This document shows, piece by piece, positions 37,643-46,092 of a DNA stretch of 64,000 nucleotides. The notes beneath the pieces were generated by a model that made no database searches, had not been told where the DNA came from, and worked only from the letters and a program-made list of their open reading frames with translations. A program made the position numbers and the translations under genes. Each line of letters begins with the position of its first letter. Within the stretch, counting starts at the first letter, position 1. The stretch is from Geomonas propionica (GTDB lineage Bacteria; Desulfobacterota; Desulfuromonadia; Geobacterales; Geobacteraceae), in assembly GCF_016458235.1 (NCBI RefSeq), contig NZ_JAEMHK010000006.1, positions 62,001-126,000 on the forward strand, written 5' to 3'.

Positions 37643-39712
37643 CTACGTGAGGCCGAAGCGCTCCTGTACCTCCGCGGGAGCCTCTTCGAACCCCTGGAAC
37701 TCCATGGTGTAGCTGCCGCGCCCCTTGGTCGCGCTACGGAGCTCGGTCATGTAGCCGAACATCTCGGCGAGGGGAACGGTGGCCTTTACCAGCTCGAGCT
37801 CGCCGCGCCGGTCGAGCCCCTCCACCCTCCCTCTCTTCTGCTGCAGCCCCCCCAGCACCTTCCCCAAGTGTTCCGTCGGCGTCTCCAGCTCCAGCTTCAT
37901 GATCGGCTCAAGCAGCATGGGAGCTCCCTCGCGCGCCGCCAGCACCAGGCCGCGCTGGGCCGCCCCGCGCAGGGCGAGTTCCGAGGGAGCCGGCGCGCCC
38001 TGCTCCACGGGGACCTCCTGCACCCGCACCTCCAGGTCGGTGAGCGGGTACCCGGTGAGGCAGCCGCCGCTGCACGCCTCCAGCAGGCCCTCCTGCACGG
38101 CCGCCAGGAGCTCAGCGGCGATCGGCGCCGCCGGGTCCGGCAGCAGGACCCTGACCCCCGTGCCACGCGGCAGCGGCACCAGGCGCAGCAAGAGCTCGGC
38201 AGGTTCCGGACGCTTGTCGGCAAGCGCCGTGAAGAGTTCGCGTCGGGTCACCTCGTGCCTGAGCGTCTCGCGGTACACCACCCTGGGCCGCCCCGTTTTC
38301 ACCTGCACGCCGTATTCCCGCCGCAGCCGGTCGATGACGATCTCCAGGTGCAACTCCCCCATGCCGGTCAGGATGGTCTGCCCGGTCTCCTTGTCCTCGT
38401 GCACCCGGAAGGTCGGGTCCTCCCACTGGAAAAACTCGAGCGTCCCCAAAAGGTGGGCCCGATCCTCCCCCCCCTTCGCCTCCACGGCCAAGGAGACCAC
38501 CGGCTCCGGCACGCTCACCCCTTCCAGGAGCAGAGGTCGAGCGGGATCGCACAGGGTGTCGCCGGTCAGGGTCGACTGGCACCCGGTGACCGCCACGATG
38601 TCTCCCGCCAGCGCCTCGGCGACCTCCTCCCTGCGGTGCGCGTGCATGTGGAACAGGTGCCTGATGCGCTCGTTACCGCCGCGGCTCGCGTTCAGCACGG
38701 TGGCCCCCGCCTTCACCCTGCCGGAGTAGATGCGCAGGTAGGTGAGTCGCCTCCCTTCCTCCGCCATCACCTTGAACGCCAGCGCGCGCAGCGGCTGGTC
38801 CGGATCGCAGCTGAATGTCTCCGCCTCGCCACTGACGGGATGCCTCCCCACCATGCCCGGGAGATCCAGCGGGGACGGCAGGTAAAGGCAAACGGCGTCG
38901 AGGACCGGCTGCACCCCCTTGTTGCGCAGAGCCGTGCCAAGGAGCACCGGAAAGATCTGGCAGGCAAGCGTCCCCTTACGCAGGGCCCGGTGCAGGTCCT
39001 CCGCCGCCACCTTGCGCCCCTCCAGAAAGTCCGCCATCACCTTGTCATCGAAATCGGCGGCCACCTCGGTCAACTCAAGGCGTGCCAGCCGCACCGGTTC
39101 GGCGTACTCGGAGGGCACCGGCGCCCGCACTACCGTGCGTCCCAGGTCCTGGTCCGAGAAGGAAAGCACCTCTTCCCCCACCAGGTCTATCACTCCAGCG
39201 AACCCCGCCTCGGTCCCCACCGGCAGTTGCAACAAGGCCGCCCGCGCTCCCAAGCGTTGGGCCATGTGAGCCAGCACGTGGTCGTGGTCGGCTCCCATCC
39301 GGTCCATCTTGTTGATCAGGCAGACCCGGGGCACCCGGTAGCGGTCCGCTTGGCGCCAAACCAGTTCGCTCTGGGGCTGCACCCCCTCCACCGCGCTGAA
39401 GATGGCCACCGCCCCGTCCAGGACCCTGACGCTCCGCTCCACCTCTATGGTGAAATCGATGTGTCCGGGAGTGTCGATCAGGTTGAGCCGGTGGTCACCC
39501 CAGCGGCAGGACGTGGCGCTGGCAGTGATGGTGATGCCACGTTCCTGTTCCTGCGGCATCCAGTCCATGACCGCCTGGCCGTCGTGCACCTCCCCCATCT
39601 TGTGCGTCTCCCCGCTGTAGAAGAGGATACGCTCAGTGACCGTAGTCTTGCCCGCATCGATATGGGAGATGATGCCAATGTTTCGGATGTGAGAAACGTC
39701 GGAGGCTGAAAT
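37643..39712 (-). CDS. Elongation factor G paralogue, apparently started at AUU
   Basis: Ribosomal translocase family, 689 residues from the proposed start, the normal EF-G length. The GTPase domain shows IRNIGIISHIDAGKTT (G1), RGITITAS (G2), DTPGHIDF (G3) and INKMDRMG (G4). Domains II to V follow, including GMGELHLEIVIDRL and a C-terminal YMTELRSATKGRG. The ATT at 39712 is proposed as start because AAAGGAGA lies 7 bp upstream and the protein then aligns with EF-G from its usual N-terminus. The next upstream in-frame ATG (39853) has no ribosome binding site, and the 47 codons between contain a promoter-like sequence. A main fusA elsewhere in the genome is expected. Confidence 0.93.
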   Translation of the reverse strand: MSASDVSHIRNIGIISHIDAGKTTVTERILFYSGETHKMGEVHDGQAVMDWMPQEQERGITITASATSCRWGDHRLNLIDTPGHIDFTIEVERSVRVLDGAVAIFSAVEGVQPQSELVWRQADRYRVPRVCLINKMDRMGADHDHVLAHMAQRLGARAALLQLPVGTEAGFAGVIDLVGEEVLSFSDQDLGRTVVRAPVPSEYAEPVRLARLELTEVAADFDDKVMADFLEGRKVAAEDLHRALRKGTLACQIFPVLLGTALRNKGVQPVLDAVCLYLPSPLDLPGMVGRHPVSGEAETFSCDPDQPLRALAFKVMAEEGRRLTYLRIYSGRVKAGATVLNASRGGNERIRHLFHMHAHRREEVAEALAGDIVAVTGCQSTLTGDTLCDPARPLLLEGVSVPEPVVSLAVEAKGGEDRAHLLGTLEFFQWEDPTFRVHEDKETGQTILTGMGELHLEIVIDRLRREYGVQVKTGRPRVVYRETLRHEVTRRELFTALADKRPEPAELLLRLVPLPRGTGVRVLLPDPAAPIAAELLAAVQEGLLEACSGGCLTGYPLTDLEVRVQEVPVEQGAPAPSELALRGAAQRGLVLAAREGAPMLLEPIMKLELETPTEHLGKVLGGLQQKRGRVEGLDRRGELELVKATVPLAEMFGYMTELRSATKGRGSYTMEFQGFEEAPAEVQERFGLT

Positions 39713-39762
39713 CGTCGTTCTCCTTTGGCTGGTGGCCGTGGAACTGTGGTTCGAAAAGTCTA

Positions 39763-39790
39763 ATAATATCCGACCACCTGCAGAAGTCAA
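39763..39790 (-). promoter_or_regulatory. Putative sigma-70 promoter of the EF-G paralogue
   Basis: Minus-strand TTGACT (39790-39785), 16-bp spacer, TATTAT (39768-39763). It lies within the open frame upstream of the proposed ATT start, giving a leader of about 43 nt. Use of this promoter would exclude initiation at 39853. Confidence 0.65.
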
Positions 39791-39934
39791 AAAGGGATTC
39801 CCAGGTAGTGCCGTCACACTAGCTGCTTCTTTCTGTTGCTTACGTATTGACATACCACACTCAATGTATTAGTTTTTACTAATTCTTAAACGGGAATTAT
39901 CCCAATACCACATCTCAAGGAGGAAGTCAGGACC

Positions 39935-40387
39935 ATGAAAACGATCACTATTCTGCTCGCCGCCACACTGTCAGCCGCCGTCGCCTTCGGCACACCGCCC
40001 GCAGTTCACGCCTCCCAGAACACCACCAAGAGCGACACCAAGGCCGATAACACCAAGAAGAACAAGGAAGAGAACAAGGGCGCGACCGCCGAGCAGCAAA
40101 AGGAGAACAAGACCGACCGGGAGATCACCCGGGAGATCCGGCGCACCGTGGTGAAGGACAAGTCCCTGTCCATCACGGCGCACAACGTGAAGATCATTAC
40201 CAAGAATGGGCACGTCACCCTGAAAGGGCCGGTGAAGAGCGAAGAAGAGAAGAATACCGTGGAAAAGGCTGCTGCCAGCGTGGTCGGCAAGGGGAAGGTG
40301 ACCAACGAACTGGAAATCGCGCCCCCGAAGGAGAAGAAAGAGAAAAAGGACAAGAAAGAGCAAAAAGAGCAGAAAGAGAATAAGTAG
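39935..40387 (+). CDS. Periplasmic BON-domain protein with Lys-rich tail
   Basis: A 150-residue product with a signal peptide (MKTITILLAATLSAAVAFG..., cleavage probably after VHA) and a Lys/Asn/Glu-rich linker. One BON domain (about 60-130) has REITREIRRTVVKDKSLS and VKIITKNGHVTLKGPVKSEE. A final stretch is nearly pure Lys and Glu. BON proteins bind phospholipid or other envelope components and are often osmotic- or stress-induced. AGGAGG lies 11 bp upstream of the ATG. The gene is followed by a clear terminator. Confidence 0.88.
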   Translation: MKTITILLAATLSAAVAFGTPPAVHASQNTTKSDTKADNTKKNKEENKGATAEQQKENKTDREITREIRRTVVKDKSLSITAHNVKIITKNGHVTLKGPVKSEEEKNTVEKAAASVVGKGKVTNELEIAPPKEKKEKKDKKEQKEQKENK

Positions 40388-40424
40388 ATTAGGTCCCTGC
40401 GAGGGCTTGCAAACGCGTGACAAC

Positions 40425-40455
40425 AAAGGCCAGGCGGCCACGGCAGCCTGGCCTT
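40425..40455. terminator. Bidirectional terminator between convergent genes
   Basis: AAAGGCCAGGC / GCCTGGCCTTT, a perfect 11-bp stem with a 9-nt loop, flanked by an A-run on one side and a T-run on the other. It lies between the BON gene (plus) and the small gene ending at 40494 (minus). Confidence 0.85.
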
Positions 40456-40493
40456 TGCCATTGCCGGCATCGGCACGAGGTTAAAAGACTCGT

Positions 40494-40667
40494 TTACCTG
40501 TTGCGGCGCTCCTGCTTGCGCGCCAGCAGCAACTCCCACTGCTGCTGCACCTCCTCAGGCGCATAACGCTTGAAGAAGCGAGGGAAGAACCTGGCGATGA
40601 GCCGGTCCTCCCAGGTGAACGTGGCAACCCAGCGCTGCGCAGGATCTGTATCGCGTCCTTCTTTCAT
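40494..40667 (-). CDS. Small hypothetical protein, 57 residues
   Basis: Not recognised. A basic, Trp/Phe/Arg-rich product (AQRWVATFTWEDRLIARFFP, then ARKQERRNR at the end), likely soluble or membrane-peripheral. The ATG at 40667 is preferred because GAGGTGG lies just upstream; a GTG three codons earlier is the alternative. It follows the gene ending at 40684 by 16 bp on the same strand, so the two form a unit, and a terminator lies 39 bp downstream. Confidence 0.6.
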   Translation of the reverse strand: MKEGRDTDPAQRWVATFTWEDRLIARFFPRFFKRYAPEEVQQQWELLLARKQERRNR

Positions 40668-40683
40668 GACCGCCACCTCGACA

Positions 40684-41043
40684 TCACCAGCGCCCGGTCA
40701 GCTGCACCTGCCGCGCTGATGCCTTTATCCAGAGCTTACCGTTGATGAGTTCTCCCGCAAACATGCCGGTCGCCGATCCCAGACCGTCGGCCAGAAGATC
40801 ATACCAACTGAAATGCGTACCGGTAAACTCATCCGCCACTTCGATGGCAAAGCCGGGGATCATGGCGAGTCCGGTGGCGGTGACCATCCGTTTGGGGCGC
40901 TCCAGGTCCGTGGCGTGGTACAGCACGGTGTCGAAGGCGAGGCCTAAGATGGCGCCGCCGCCGAAATGGGAAATCTTATCCTTGTCGAGGGCCTGAGCCG
41001 GCAGGGCAAACAGTAATGCGAGGAGAACGATGGCTGTTTTCAT
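40684..41043 (-). CDS. Small exported or membrane protein, YfiM/DUF2279-like
   Basis: A 119-residue product with an N-terminal signal peptide (MKTAIVLLALLFALPAQA), then DKISHFGGGAILG, a second hydrophobic stretch, and EVADEFTGTHFSWYDLLADG. The DKxxHF start, the acidic EVADEF and the SWYDLLADGLG pattern resemble the YfiM/DUF2279 family of small envelope proteins of unknown function; this rests on pattern only. AGGAGG lies 8 bp upstream of the ATG. Cotranscribed with the 57-residue gene downstream. Confidence 0.7.
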   Translation of the reverse strand: MKTAIVLLALLFALPAQALDKDKISHFGGGAILGLAFDTVLYHATDLERPKRMVTATGLAMIPGFAIEVADEFTGTHFSWYDLLADGLGSATGMFAGELINGKLWIKASARQVQLTGRW

Positions 41044-41199
41044 TGCTGTAACCTCCTGTACCTGTGTGCTGCGACCGATTGCACCATGCGCCTACAGGAA
41101 AGCCGATACAGGCCATCATTTTACCGAATTGCCGCTTCATCACCACCGTCCACAAACTTTTTATTGGCAATACTTAATTGAAAACATCAAGACACCTTC

Positions 41200-41226
41200 T
41201 TGCGGGCAGGGCGATTGTTGTATAAT
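41200..41226 (+). promoter_or_regulatory. Putative sigma-70 promoter for the PNPOx-like gene
   Basis: A perfect TATAAT (41221-41226) with TTGCGG 15 bp upstream (41200-41205), a slightly short spacer. The start at 41278 follows after about 45 nt. Confidence 0.5.
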
Positions 41227-41277
41227 ATCCGTTGTCCAAGCTAGCAGCGCCATCACCGGGCTTTCAAGGAGCGAGAT

Positions 41278-41700
41278 ATGAACAAGCAAGAAATAATGGA
41301 ATTTTTGAACTCCAATCCGATATTCCACATGGCGACCGCCGACGGCGACACTCCGCACGTGCGCGGCATGCTGTTATACAGGGCCGACGAGAAGGGCATC
41401 GTCTTCAATACCGGCAAGATCAAGGATCTTTACCACCAGTTGAGCAAGAACCCGAAGGTCGAGCTCTGTTTCACTAACGGCATTTTCGAGAACCTGATCC
41501 AGGTCCGGATCACCGGCACCGTAGAGGCCATAGAGGATCTGGAGCTGAAAAAAGAGATCGTGGCCAAGCGGGAATTCTTGAAGCCCTGGATCGACAAGGT
41601 CGGCTATGAACAACTGGCGGTGTACATAGTGAAGAAAGGGAGCGCCACCGTCTGGACCATGGCAACCAACACCGATCCCAAGGAGTACATCCAGCTTTAG
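41278..41700 (+). CDS. Pyridoxamine 5'-phosphate oxidase-family flavoprotein
   Basis: A 140-residue split-barrel protein of the PNPOx-like type (FMN- or F420-binding), short enough to be a general flavin reductase or oxidase rather than PdxH. The N-terminal pattern NSNPIFHMATADGDTPHVRG is typical, as are VFNTGKIKDLYHQL and KNPKVELCF. The end KGSATVWTMATN probably completes the barrel. AAGGAG lies 6 bp upstream of the ATG. It is monocistronic between its own promoter and terminator. The substrate is unknown. Confidence 0.88.
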   Translation: MNKQEIMEFLNSNPIFHMATADGDTPHVRGMLLYRADEKGIVFNTGKIKDLYHQLSKNPKVELCFTNGIFENLIQVRITGTVEAIEDLELKKEIVAKREFLKPWIDKVGYEQLAVYIVKKGSATVWTMATNTDPKEYIQL

Positions 41701-41726
41701 CCGTCCTGTAGCGTACTAGATATGAC

Positions 41727-41759
41727 AAAGGCGTCTCCCGTGAGGGAAGACGCCTTTTT
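41727..41759 (+). terminator. Intrinsic terminator of the PNPOx-like gene
   Basis: AAAGGCGTCT / AGACGCCTTT stem with a 12-nt loop, followed by TTTTT. It begins 27 bp after the stop. Confidence 0.9.
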
Positions 41760-41816
41760 ACGTTGAACCAACCTGCCTGATCTGGAGCCGGTCCTCGGCG
41801 CCAGCTTGCACTGCAT

Positions 41817-42107
41817 TCACACCAGCTCAGTCAGCCGGTTTACGGTCTTGTCGGTGATCAGGTCGCTGACGGCAGCGACGTAGGCCTTGAAGTGTGCCGA
41901 GTCCATGTGCTGCTCAAAAGCGACCTGGCTGGCCCAGTTTTCGTAGAACACGAAGACGGCCGGGTCGGTGCTGTCCTGGTGCAAGCGGTACTCGATGCAG
42001 CCGTTCTCCTGGCGGGTCGGAGCAAGCATCTTGATGACTTCAGCTTTTACCGTCTCGATGCAGTCGTTCTTTGCGGTCAGTTTTGCCACGATGGTTACTT
42101 TTGACAT
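41817..42107 (-). CDS. ABM-domain (YgiN-like) monooxygenase family protein
   Basis: A 96-residue antibiotic-biosynthesis-monooxygenase fold: VTIVAKLTAKNDCIETVKAEV, TRQENGCIEYRLHQ and VFVFYENWASQVAFEQHMDS are characteristic. Members act on quinones or other small aromatics, or protect against reactive compounds; the substrate here is unknown. The start at 42107 (MSKVTIV) is supported by GGGGGA 4-5 bp upstream; the frame is open 20 codons further. Single gene downstream of the tRNA-Leu terminator. Confidence 0.88.
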   Translation of the reverse strand: MSKVTIVAKLTAKNDCIETVKAEVIKMLAPTRQENGCIEYRLHQDSTDPAVFVFYENWASQVAFEQHMDSAHFKAYVAAVSDLITDKTVNRLTELV

Positions 42108-42219
42108 GTTGTCCCCCTTCGTTCTTTCTTGAAGATAGCTCCTCGTGAGGTAGCCCGGTCGCGGCAACGAATCCCAACGGGAAATTGGTTGCCTTCATAA
42201 TCACCCGGCAGTCCCAAAG

Positions 42220-42249
42220 AAAAAGGGCTATGCCTAAACATAGCCCTTC
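42220..42249 (-). terminator. Intrinsic terminator after tRNA-Leu
   Basis: Minus-strand AGGGCTATG / CATAGCCCT with a 6-nt loop, followed by TTTTTC. It ends the transcript that includes tRNA-Leu and probably ihfB. Confidence 0.88.
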
Positions 42250-42268
42250 TTACAGTTGTGTTTCACCG

Positions 42269-42355
42269 TGGTGCCCGGAGCCGGGGTCGAACCGGCACGG
42301 CTGTGAGGCCGACGGATTTTAAGTCCGTTGCGTCTACCAATTCCGCCATCCGGGC
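42269..42355 (-). tRNA. tRNA-Leu, anticodon UAA, CCA encoded
   Basis: The 87-nt minus-strand sequence folds as a class II tRNA. The acceptor arm is GCCCGGA / TCCGGGC, followed by A and an encoded CCA. The D arm begins GGCGGAATTGGTAGACGC. The anticodon loop CTTAAAA within GGACTTAAAATCC gives anticodon TAA. A long variable arm (CGGCCTCACAGCCG) and GGTTCGACC T loop are present, as expected for Leu. It lies 22 bp after ihfB with no terminator between. Confidence 0.95.
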
Positions 42356-42377
42356 CGATCCCGTCGGTTGCTTGCTG

Positions 42378-42659
42378 CTAGAGGTTGTTCACGCGCTCCC
42401 GCAGGTCTTTCCCGGTCTTGAAGAACGGAGTCTTCTTGCTCGGGATGCTGACGATTTCCCCGCTCTTCGGGTTCCTCGCCTCGCGCGGCTCGCGGTCACG
42501 AATGGTGAAGCTGCCAAAGCCGCGGATCTCAACCTTGTCACCGTTGGTGAGAGCCTCGCTCATGGCGTCGAACACCATGGAGACTACCGCCTCGGAATCC
42601 TTACGGGTCAGCGCGCCGCGCACTTCCACCAGTTTGTCGATCAATTCGCTCTTAGTCAT
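42378..42659 (-). CDS. ihfB: Integration host factor beta subunit
   Basis: HU/IHF-family DNA-bending protein, 93 residues. It starts MTKSELIDKLVEVRGALTRKD, has the DNA-arm signature EIRGFGSFTIRDREPREARNPKSGE with the Pro-containing tip, and ends KTPFFKTGKDLRERVNN. Gene order after rpsA, as in E. coli rpsA-ihfB, supports the beta subunit. It bends DNA in sigma-54-dependent promoters, which is relevant given the activators in this window. Confidence 0.95.
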   Translation of the reverse strand: MTKSELIDKLVEVRGALTRKDSEAVVSMVFDAMSEALTNGDKVEIRGFGSFTIRDREPREARNPKSGEIVSIPSKKTPFFKTGKDLRERVNNL

Positions 42660-42713
42660 TTAAACACCTCAAATATGAATCTATAAGATTATTCAGTCGG
42701 CGAAGTGACTGGT

Positions 42714-44468
42714 TTATTCTTCAGTGCTCTTCTTCAGCTTCTCTTTGAGGAGGTCGCCGAAGCTGGAGGTTGCCTCACCCTGGCTGCCCATGTAGGAAGC
42801 GATTTCCGCTTTCTCCATCGCGGTCTGCAGCGCTTTGATGGAAAGGGCGATTTTCTTCTCGACCATATCCACGTTCAGCACCACTGCGTCGAGCTCGTCG
42901 CCGACGTTAGCGAAGTCTTTCGGGGAAGCGACTTTCTCGTAGGAGATCTCGGAGACGTGGATCAGACCTTCGATCCCTTCCTCGATCTCGACGAAGATGC
43001 CGAAGTCGGTCACGGAGGTCACCTTGCCGCGAACCTTGGAGCCGGGCTTGTACTTCCTGGGGATCTCTTCCCACGGATCCGGAACCAGCTGCTTGATGCC
43101 CAGGGAGAGACGCTCGTTCTCGACGTCGATGTTGAGAACCACGGCCTGCACGGTCTGCGCTTTGCCGAACAGCTCGCCCGGGTGCTTCACGCGACGGGTC
43201 CAGGAGATGTCGGAGACGTGGACCAGGCCGTCGATGCCGTCCTCGATGCCGATGAAGACGCCGAAGTCGGTGATGTTTTTGATCTGGCCTTCGATCTTGG
43301 TGCCGACCGGGTAACGCTCGCCGATCACGGTCCAGGGGTTCACCTCGGTCTGCTTGAGGCCCAGGGAGATCCTGCGGTTGCCCGGATCGACGCCCAGGAT
43401 CACCGCCTCGACGTCCTCACCAACCTTGAGGATTTCGGACGGATGACGCACGCGACGGGTCCAGGACATCTCGGAGACGTGCACCAGGCCTTCGATGCCG
43501 TCCTCGAGGGAGATGAATGCGCCGTAATCGGTGAGGCTCACCACCTTGCCGCTGACGCGCTCGCCTTCCTGGTAACGGTCGGCAACGTTCAACCACGGAT
43601 CGGGTACGGTCTGCTTGAGGCCCAGGGAGATCTTCCCTTTCTCGCGGTCGTACTTGAGCACCATGACCTTCAGGGTGTCGCCCACCTTGACCATTTCGGA
43701 CGGGTGGCCCAGACGGCCCCAGGACATGTCAGTGACGTGCAGCAGGCCGTCGACGCCGCCCAGGTCAACGAACGCACCGTACTCGGCGATGTTCTTCACT
43801 ACGCCGTTGACGATGTCGCCTTCCTTCAGGGTGGCCAGGGTCTCGGTCCTTGCCTTGTCACGGTCCTCTTCGAGCAGCACGCGGCGGGACAGCACCAGGT
43901 TGCCACGCTTTCTGTTCAGCTTGAGGATGCGGAACTGGTAGGTCTGGCCGACAAAGCGGTCCATGTTGCCGCCGGGACGCAGGTCAACCTGCGAAGCCGG
44001 GAGGAACGCCTCGACGCCGACATCGACGGTCATGCCGCCCTTCACCTTGCCGGTGATCTTGCCTTCGATGGTGCCGCCTTCGCCGGCAGCGGCGATAGCT
44101 TCCCAGGCAACCTGGGAATCGGCTTTCTTCTTGGAAAGGACCATGTGGCCGCGGATGTTCTCACCGCGCTCGAAGTAGACGTTGACTTCGTCGCCGACCT
44201 TGACGGTCAGGTCGCCATTCTCGTCGATGAACTCGGCGATGCGGATAGCACCTTCGGACTTGTAGCCGACATCAACCAGCACCACGTCCTGCTCGATCTG
44301 AACCACGACTGCCTTGACGACTTCGCCGCTCTGCGGCTGCCTCAGACTGTCCTGGAAAAGGTCGGCGAACTCGCCACCCATTTCTGCCTGGTCCAGCTCC
44401 TCGTCATTATCGTGTAACCGCCTAATCGGCATATCTTTTTTCTTGAACGTACGTTTTTCATCACCCAT
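42714..44468 (-). CDS. rpsA: 30S ribosomal protein S1
   Basis: mRNA-binding ribosomal protein with six S1 repeats over 584 residues, each with the form GxVxxxxxxGxxVxxGxxGLxHxS (for example YGAFVDLGGVDGLLHVTDMS). The N-terminal extension carries acidic patches (DNDEELDQAEMGG). The start at 44468 has a GA-rich stretch (GAGGGGG) about 11 bp upstream rather than a strong, well-spaced ribosome binding site; poor sites are known for S1 genes, which regulate their own translation. It lies between ispH and ihfB with a 68-bp gap on the ispH side that may hold its own promoter. Confidence 0.96.
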   Translation of the reverse strand: MGDEKRTFKKKDMPIRRLHDNDEELDQAEMGGEFADLFQDSLRQPQSGEVVKAVVVQIEQDVVLVDVGYKSEGAIRIAEFIDENGDLTVKVGDEVNVYFERGENIRGHMVLSKKKADSQVAWEAIAAAGEGGTIEGKITGKVKGGMTVDVGVEAFLPASQVDLRPGGNMDRFVGQTYQFRILKLNRKRGNLVLSRRVLLEEDRDKARTETLATLKEGDIVNGVVKNIAEYGAFVDLGGVDGLLHVTDMSWGRLGHPSEMVKVGDTLKVMVLKYDREKGKISLGLKQTVPDPWLNVADRYQEGERVSGKVVSLTDYGAFISLEDGIEGLVHVSEMSWTRRVRHPSEILKVGEDVEAVILGVDPGNRRISLGLKQTEVNPWTVIGERYPVGTKIEGQIKNITDFGVFIGIEDGIDGLVHVSDISWTRRVKHPGELFGKAQTVQAVVLNIDVENERLSLGIKQLVPDPWEEIPRKYKPGSKVRGKVTSVTDFGIFVEIEEGIEGLIHVSEISYEKVASPKDFANVGDELDAVVLNVDMVEKKIALSIKALQTAMEKAEIASYMGSQGEATSSFGDLLKEKLKKSTEE

Positions 44469-44536
44469 TGAAACTGTTACCCCCTCGTGTAATCTCCATA
44501 TAAAATCGAGCTAATTTAGCACATCGCACAAAAATA

Positions 44537-45388
44537 TCAACCTATTTTATCCTTGTCGATGGCCGAAATTGTTTCCGTCACTTCGTCGATCAGCCACTTC
44601 GGCGTCGAAGCCCCCGCGGTCACCCCGACCCGCTGCACCCCTTCGAACCAGGCCGGGTCGATCTGCCCGGCGGTTTCGATGTGATGGGTGCGCGGCAGCA
44701 GTTCGCGGCAGATCTGCGCCAAGCGCCTGGTGTTGGCGCTGTTGAAGCCGCCGATGACGATCATGCAATCCACCTCGCCGGCAAGCTTCTTGGTCTCTTC
44801 CTGGCGCACCGCGGTGGCGTCGCAGATGGTGTTGTAGACCCGGGTCTCGCCGCCGCGGGCGAGGCAGGCCGCCACCACCTCGTTCAGGTGTTCGAAGGAC
44901 TGCGTCGTCTGCGCCACCACGCCCATTTTGGCCATGCGCGGCAGCCGGTCCACGTCATTGCCGGAGCTGACCACGTAGACCCGGCCGGTGGCGTAGGAAA
45001 CGATCCCCTGCACCTCGGGGTGCACCGCGTCCCCGACCACGACTACGTCATACCCTTCTCTGGAGAGGGTGGCGACGTGTTCCTGGGCCTTTTTCACGAA
45101 CGGGCAGGTTGCGTCCACGATCTTGAGGTTGGCCCGCACCACGGCCTCCAGCTCCTCGGCGGCGACGCCGTGCGAGCGGATGATCACGGTGCTGCCGTCG
45201 CCGATCCCGTTCACATCCTCGACCGATTTGACCCCCATCTCCTCGAGCCGCTGCACCACCTGCGGAGAATGGATGATCGGCCCCAGAGTGTAGGTGTCGC
45301 CACCCTTGTCGGCCGCGTCAAAGGCGAGATGGGTGGCCCTTTTCACCCCGAAGCAAAAACCTGCGTGTTTGGCGAGTATCACTTCCAT
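44537..45388 (-). CDS. ispH: 4-hydroxy-3-methylbut-2-enyl diphosphate reductase
   Basis: Last enzyme of the MEP isoprenoid pathway, a [4Fe-4S] reductase making IPP and DMAPP. The 283-residue product has the IspH cysteines: GFCFGVKRA near residue 12, DATCPFVKKAQ near 96, and TICDATAVRQEETKKL. The substrate-binding motifs IGGFNSANTRRL and GASTPKWLIDEV are also present. It starts 2 bp after the cmk stop. The adjacent placement of cmk-ispH-rpsA is conserved in this and related groups. Confidence 0.97.
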   Translation of the reverse strand: MEVILAKHAGFCFGVKRATHLAFDAADKGGDTYTLGPIIHSPQVVQRLEEMGVKSVEDVNGIGDGSTVIIRSHGVAAEELEAVVRANLKIVDATCPFVKKAQEHVATLSREGYDVVVVGDAVHPEVQGIVSYATGRVYVVSSGNDVDRLPRMAKMGVVAQTTQSFEHLNEVVAACLARGGETRVYNTICDATAVRQEETKKLAGEVDCMIVIGGFNSANTRRLAQICRELLPRTHHIETAGQIDPAWFEGVQRVGVTAGASTPKWLIDEVTETISAIDKDKIG

Positions 45389-45390
45389 GG

Positions 45391-46092
45391 TTACCCCTTG
45401 TCGCCCTGCCCCAGGCGTTTGCGCACGGTGTTTTCCATGACCGCCAGCACCTCGTCGATGGAGAGGGTGGTGGAGTCTATGGCGAGAGCGTCCTCGGCCT
45501 GCCTGAGCGGCGCGTGTTCACGCCCCTCGTCCTGCTGGTCGCGCTGGATCACCTTGGCGATGGTCTCCTCGAGCGTGGCCTGGTCGCCGCGGGCGGCCAA
45601 CTCCAGGTAGCGGCGCCGGCCGCGTTCCTCGGCGCTGGCAGAGAGGAAGAATTTCACCTCGGCATCGGGGAAGACCACAGTGCCGATGTCGCGCCCCTCG
45701 AGGATGACGCCCCCCTTGGCACCCATGGCGCGCTGCATGGTCAAAAGCGCCTCACGCACCGGTTTCCGGGCCGAGATGGCGGAGGTGAGCAGGCCGATCT
45801 CCTCGGTGCGGATCTCGCGGGAGACGTCCTCGCCGTTGGCGAGCACCCGGCAACTGTCGCCGTCACGCACGAAGTTCACTTCCAGGCCGCGGCAGAGTTC
45901 CGCCAGCCCGGCGTCATCGTCGCTGGCGATGCCGGCGCGCTTGGACATGAGGGCGACGGCGCGGAACATGGCGCCGGTGTCGATGTGGATATAGCCCAGG
46001 CGCTGCGCCAAAAGCTTGGTGAGGCTGCTCTTGCCCGCCCCGGAAGGTCCGTCTATGGCTACGATTACGCCGTTTGTTCTCACTGCACTCAA
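45391..46092 (-). CDS. cmk: Cytidylate kinase
   Basis: Phosphorylates CMP and dCMP to the diphosphates. The 233-residue product has the P-loop IAIDGPSGAGKSSLTKLLA near the N-terminus, YIHIDTGAMFRAVA, and the NMP-binding GGVILEGRDIGTVVFPDAE. The insert QRDQQDEGREHAPLR is typical of bacterial Cmk. Its start overlaps the aroA stop by 4 bp. Confidence 0.97.
   Translation of the reverse strand: MSAVRTNGVIVAIDGPSGAGKSSLTKLLAQRLGYIHIDTGAMFRAVALMSKRAGIASDDDAGLAELCRGLEVNFVRDGDSCRVLANGEDVSREIRTEEIGLLTSAISARKPVREALLTMQRAMGAKGGVILEGRDIGTVVFPDAEVKFFLSASAEERGRRRYLELAARGDQATLEETIAKVIQRDQQDEGREHAPLRQAEDALAIDSTTLSIDEVLAVMENTVRKRLGQGDKG

Noticed and set aside
39713-39853. N-terminal extension of the EF-G paralogue from ATG 39853
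   Set aside because: No ribosome binding site, not EF-G-like, AT-rich with a promoter-like sequence; the AUU at 39712 is preferred.
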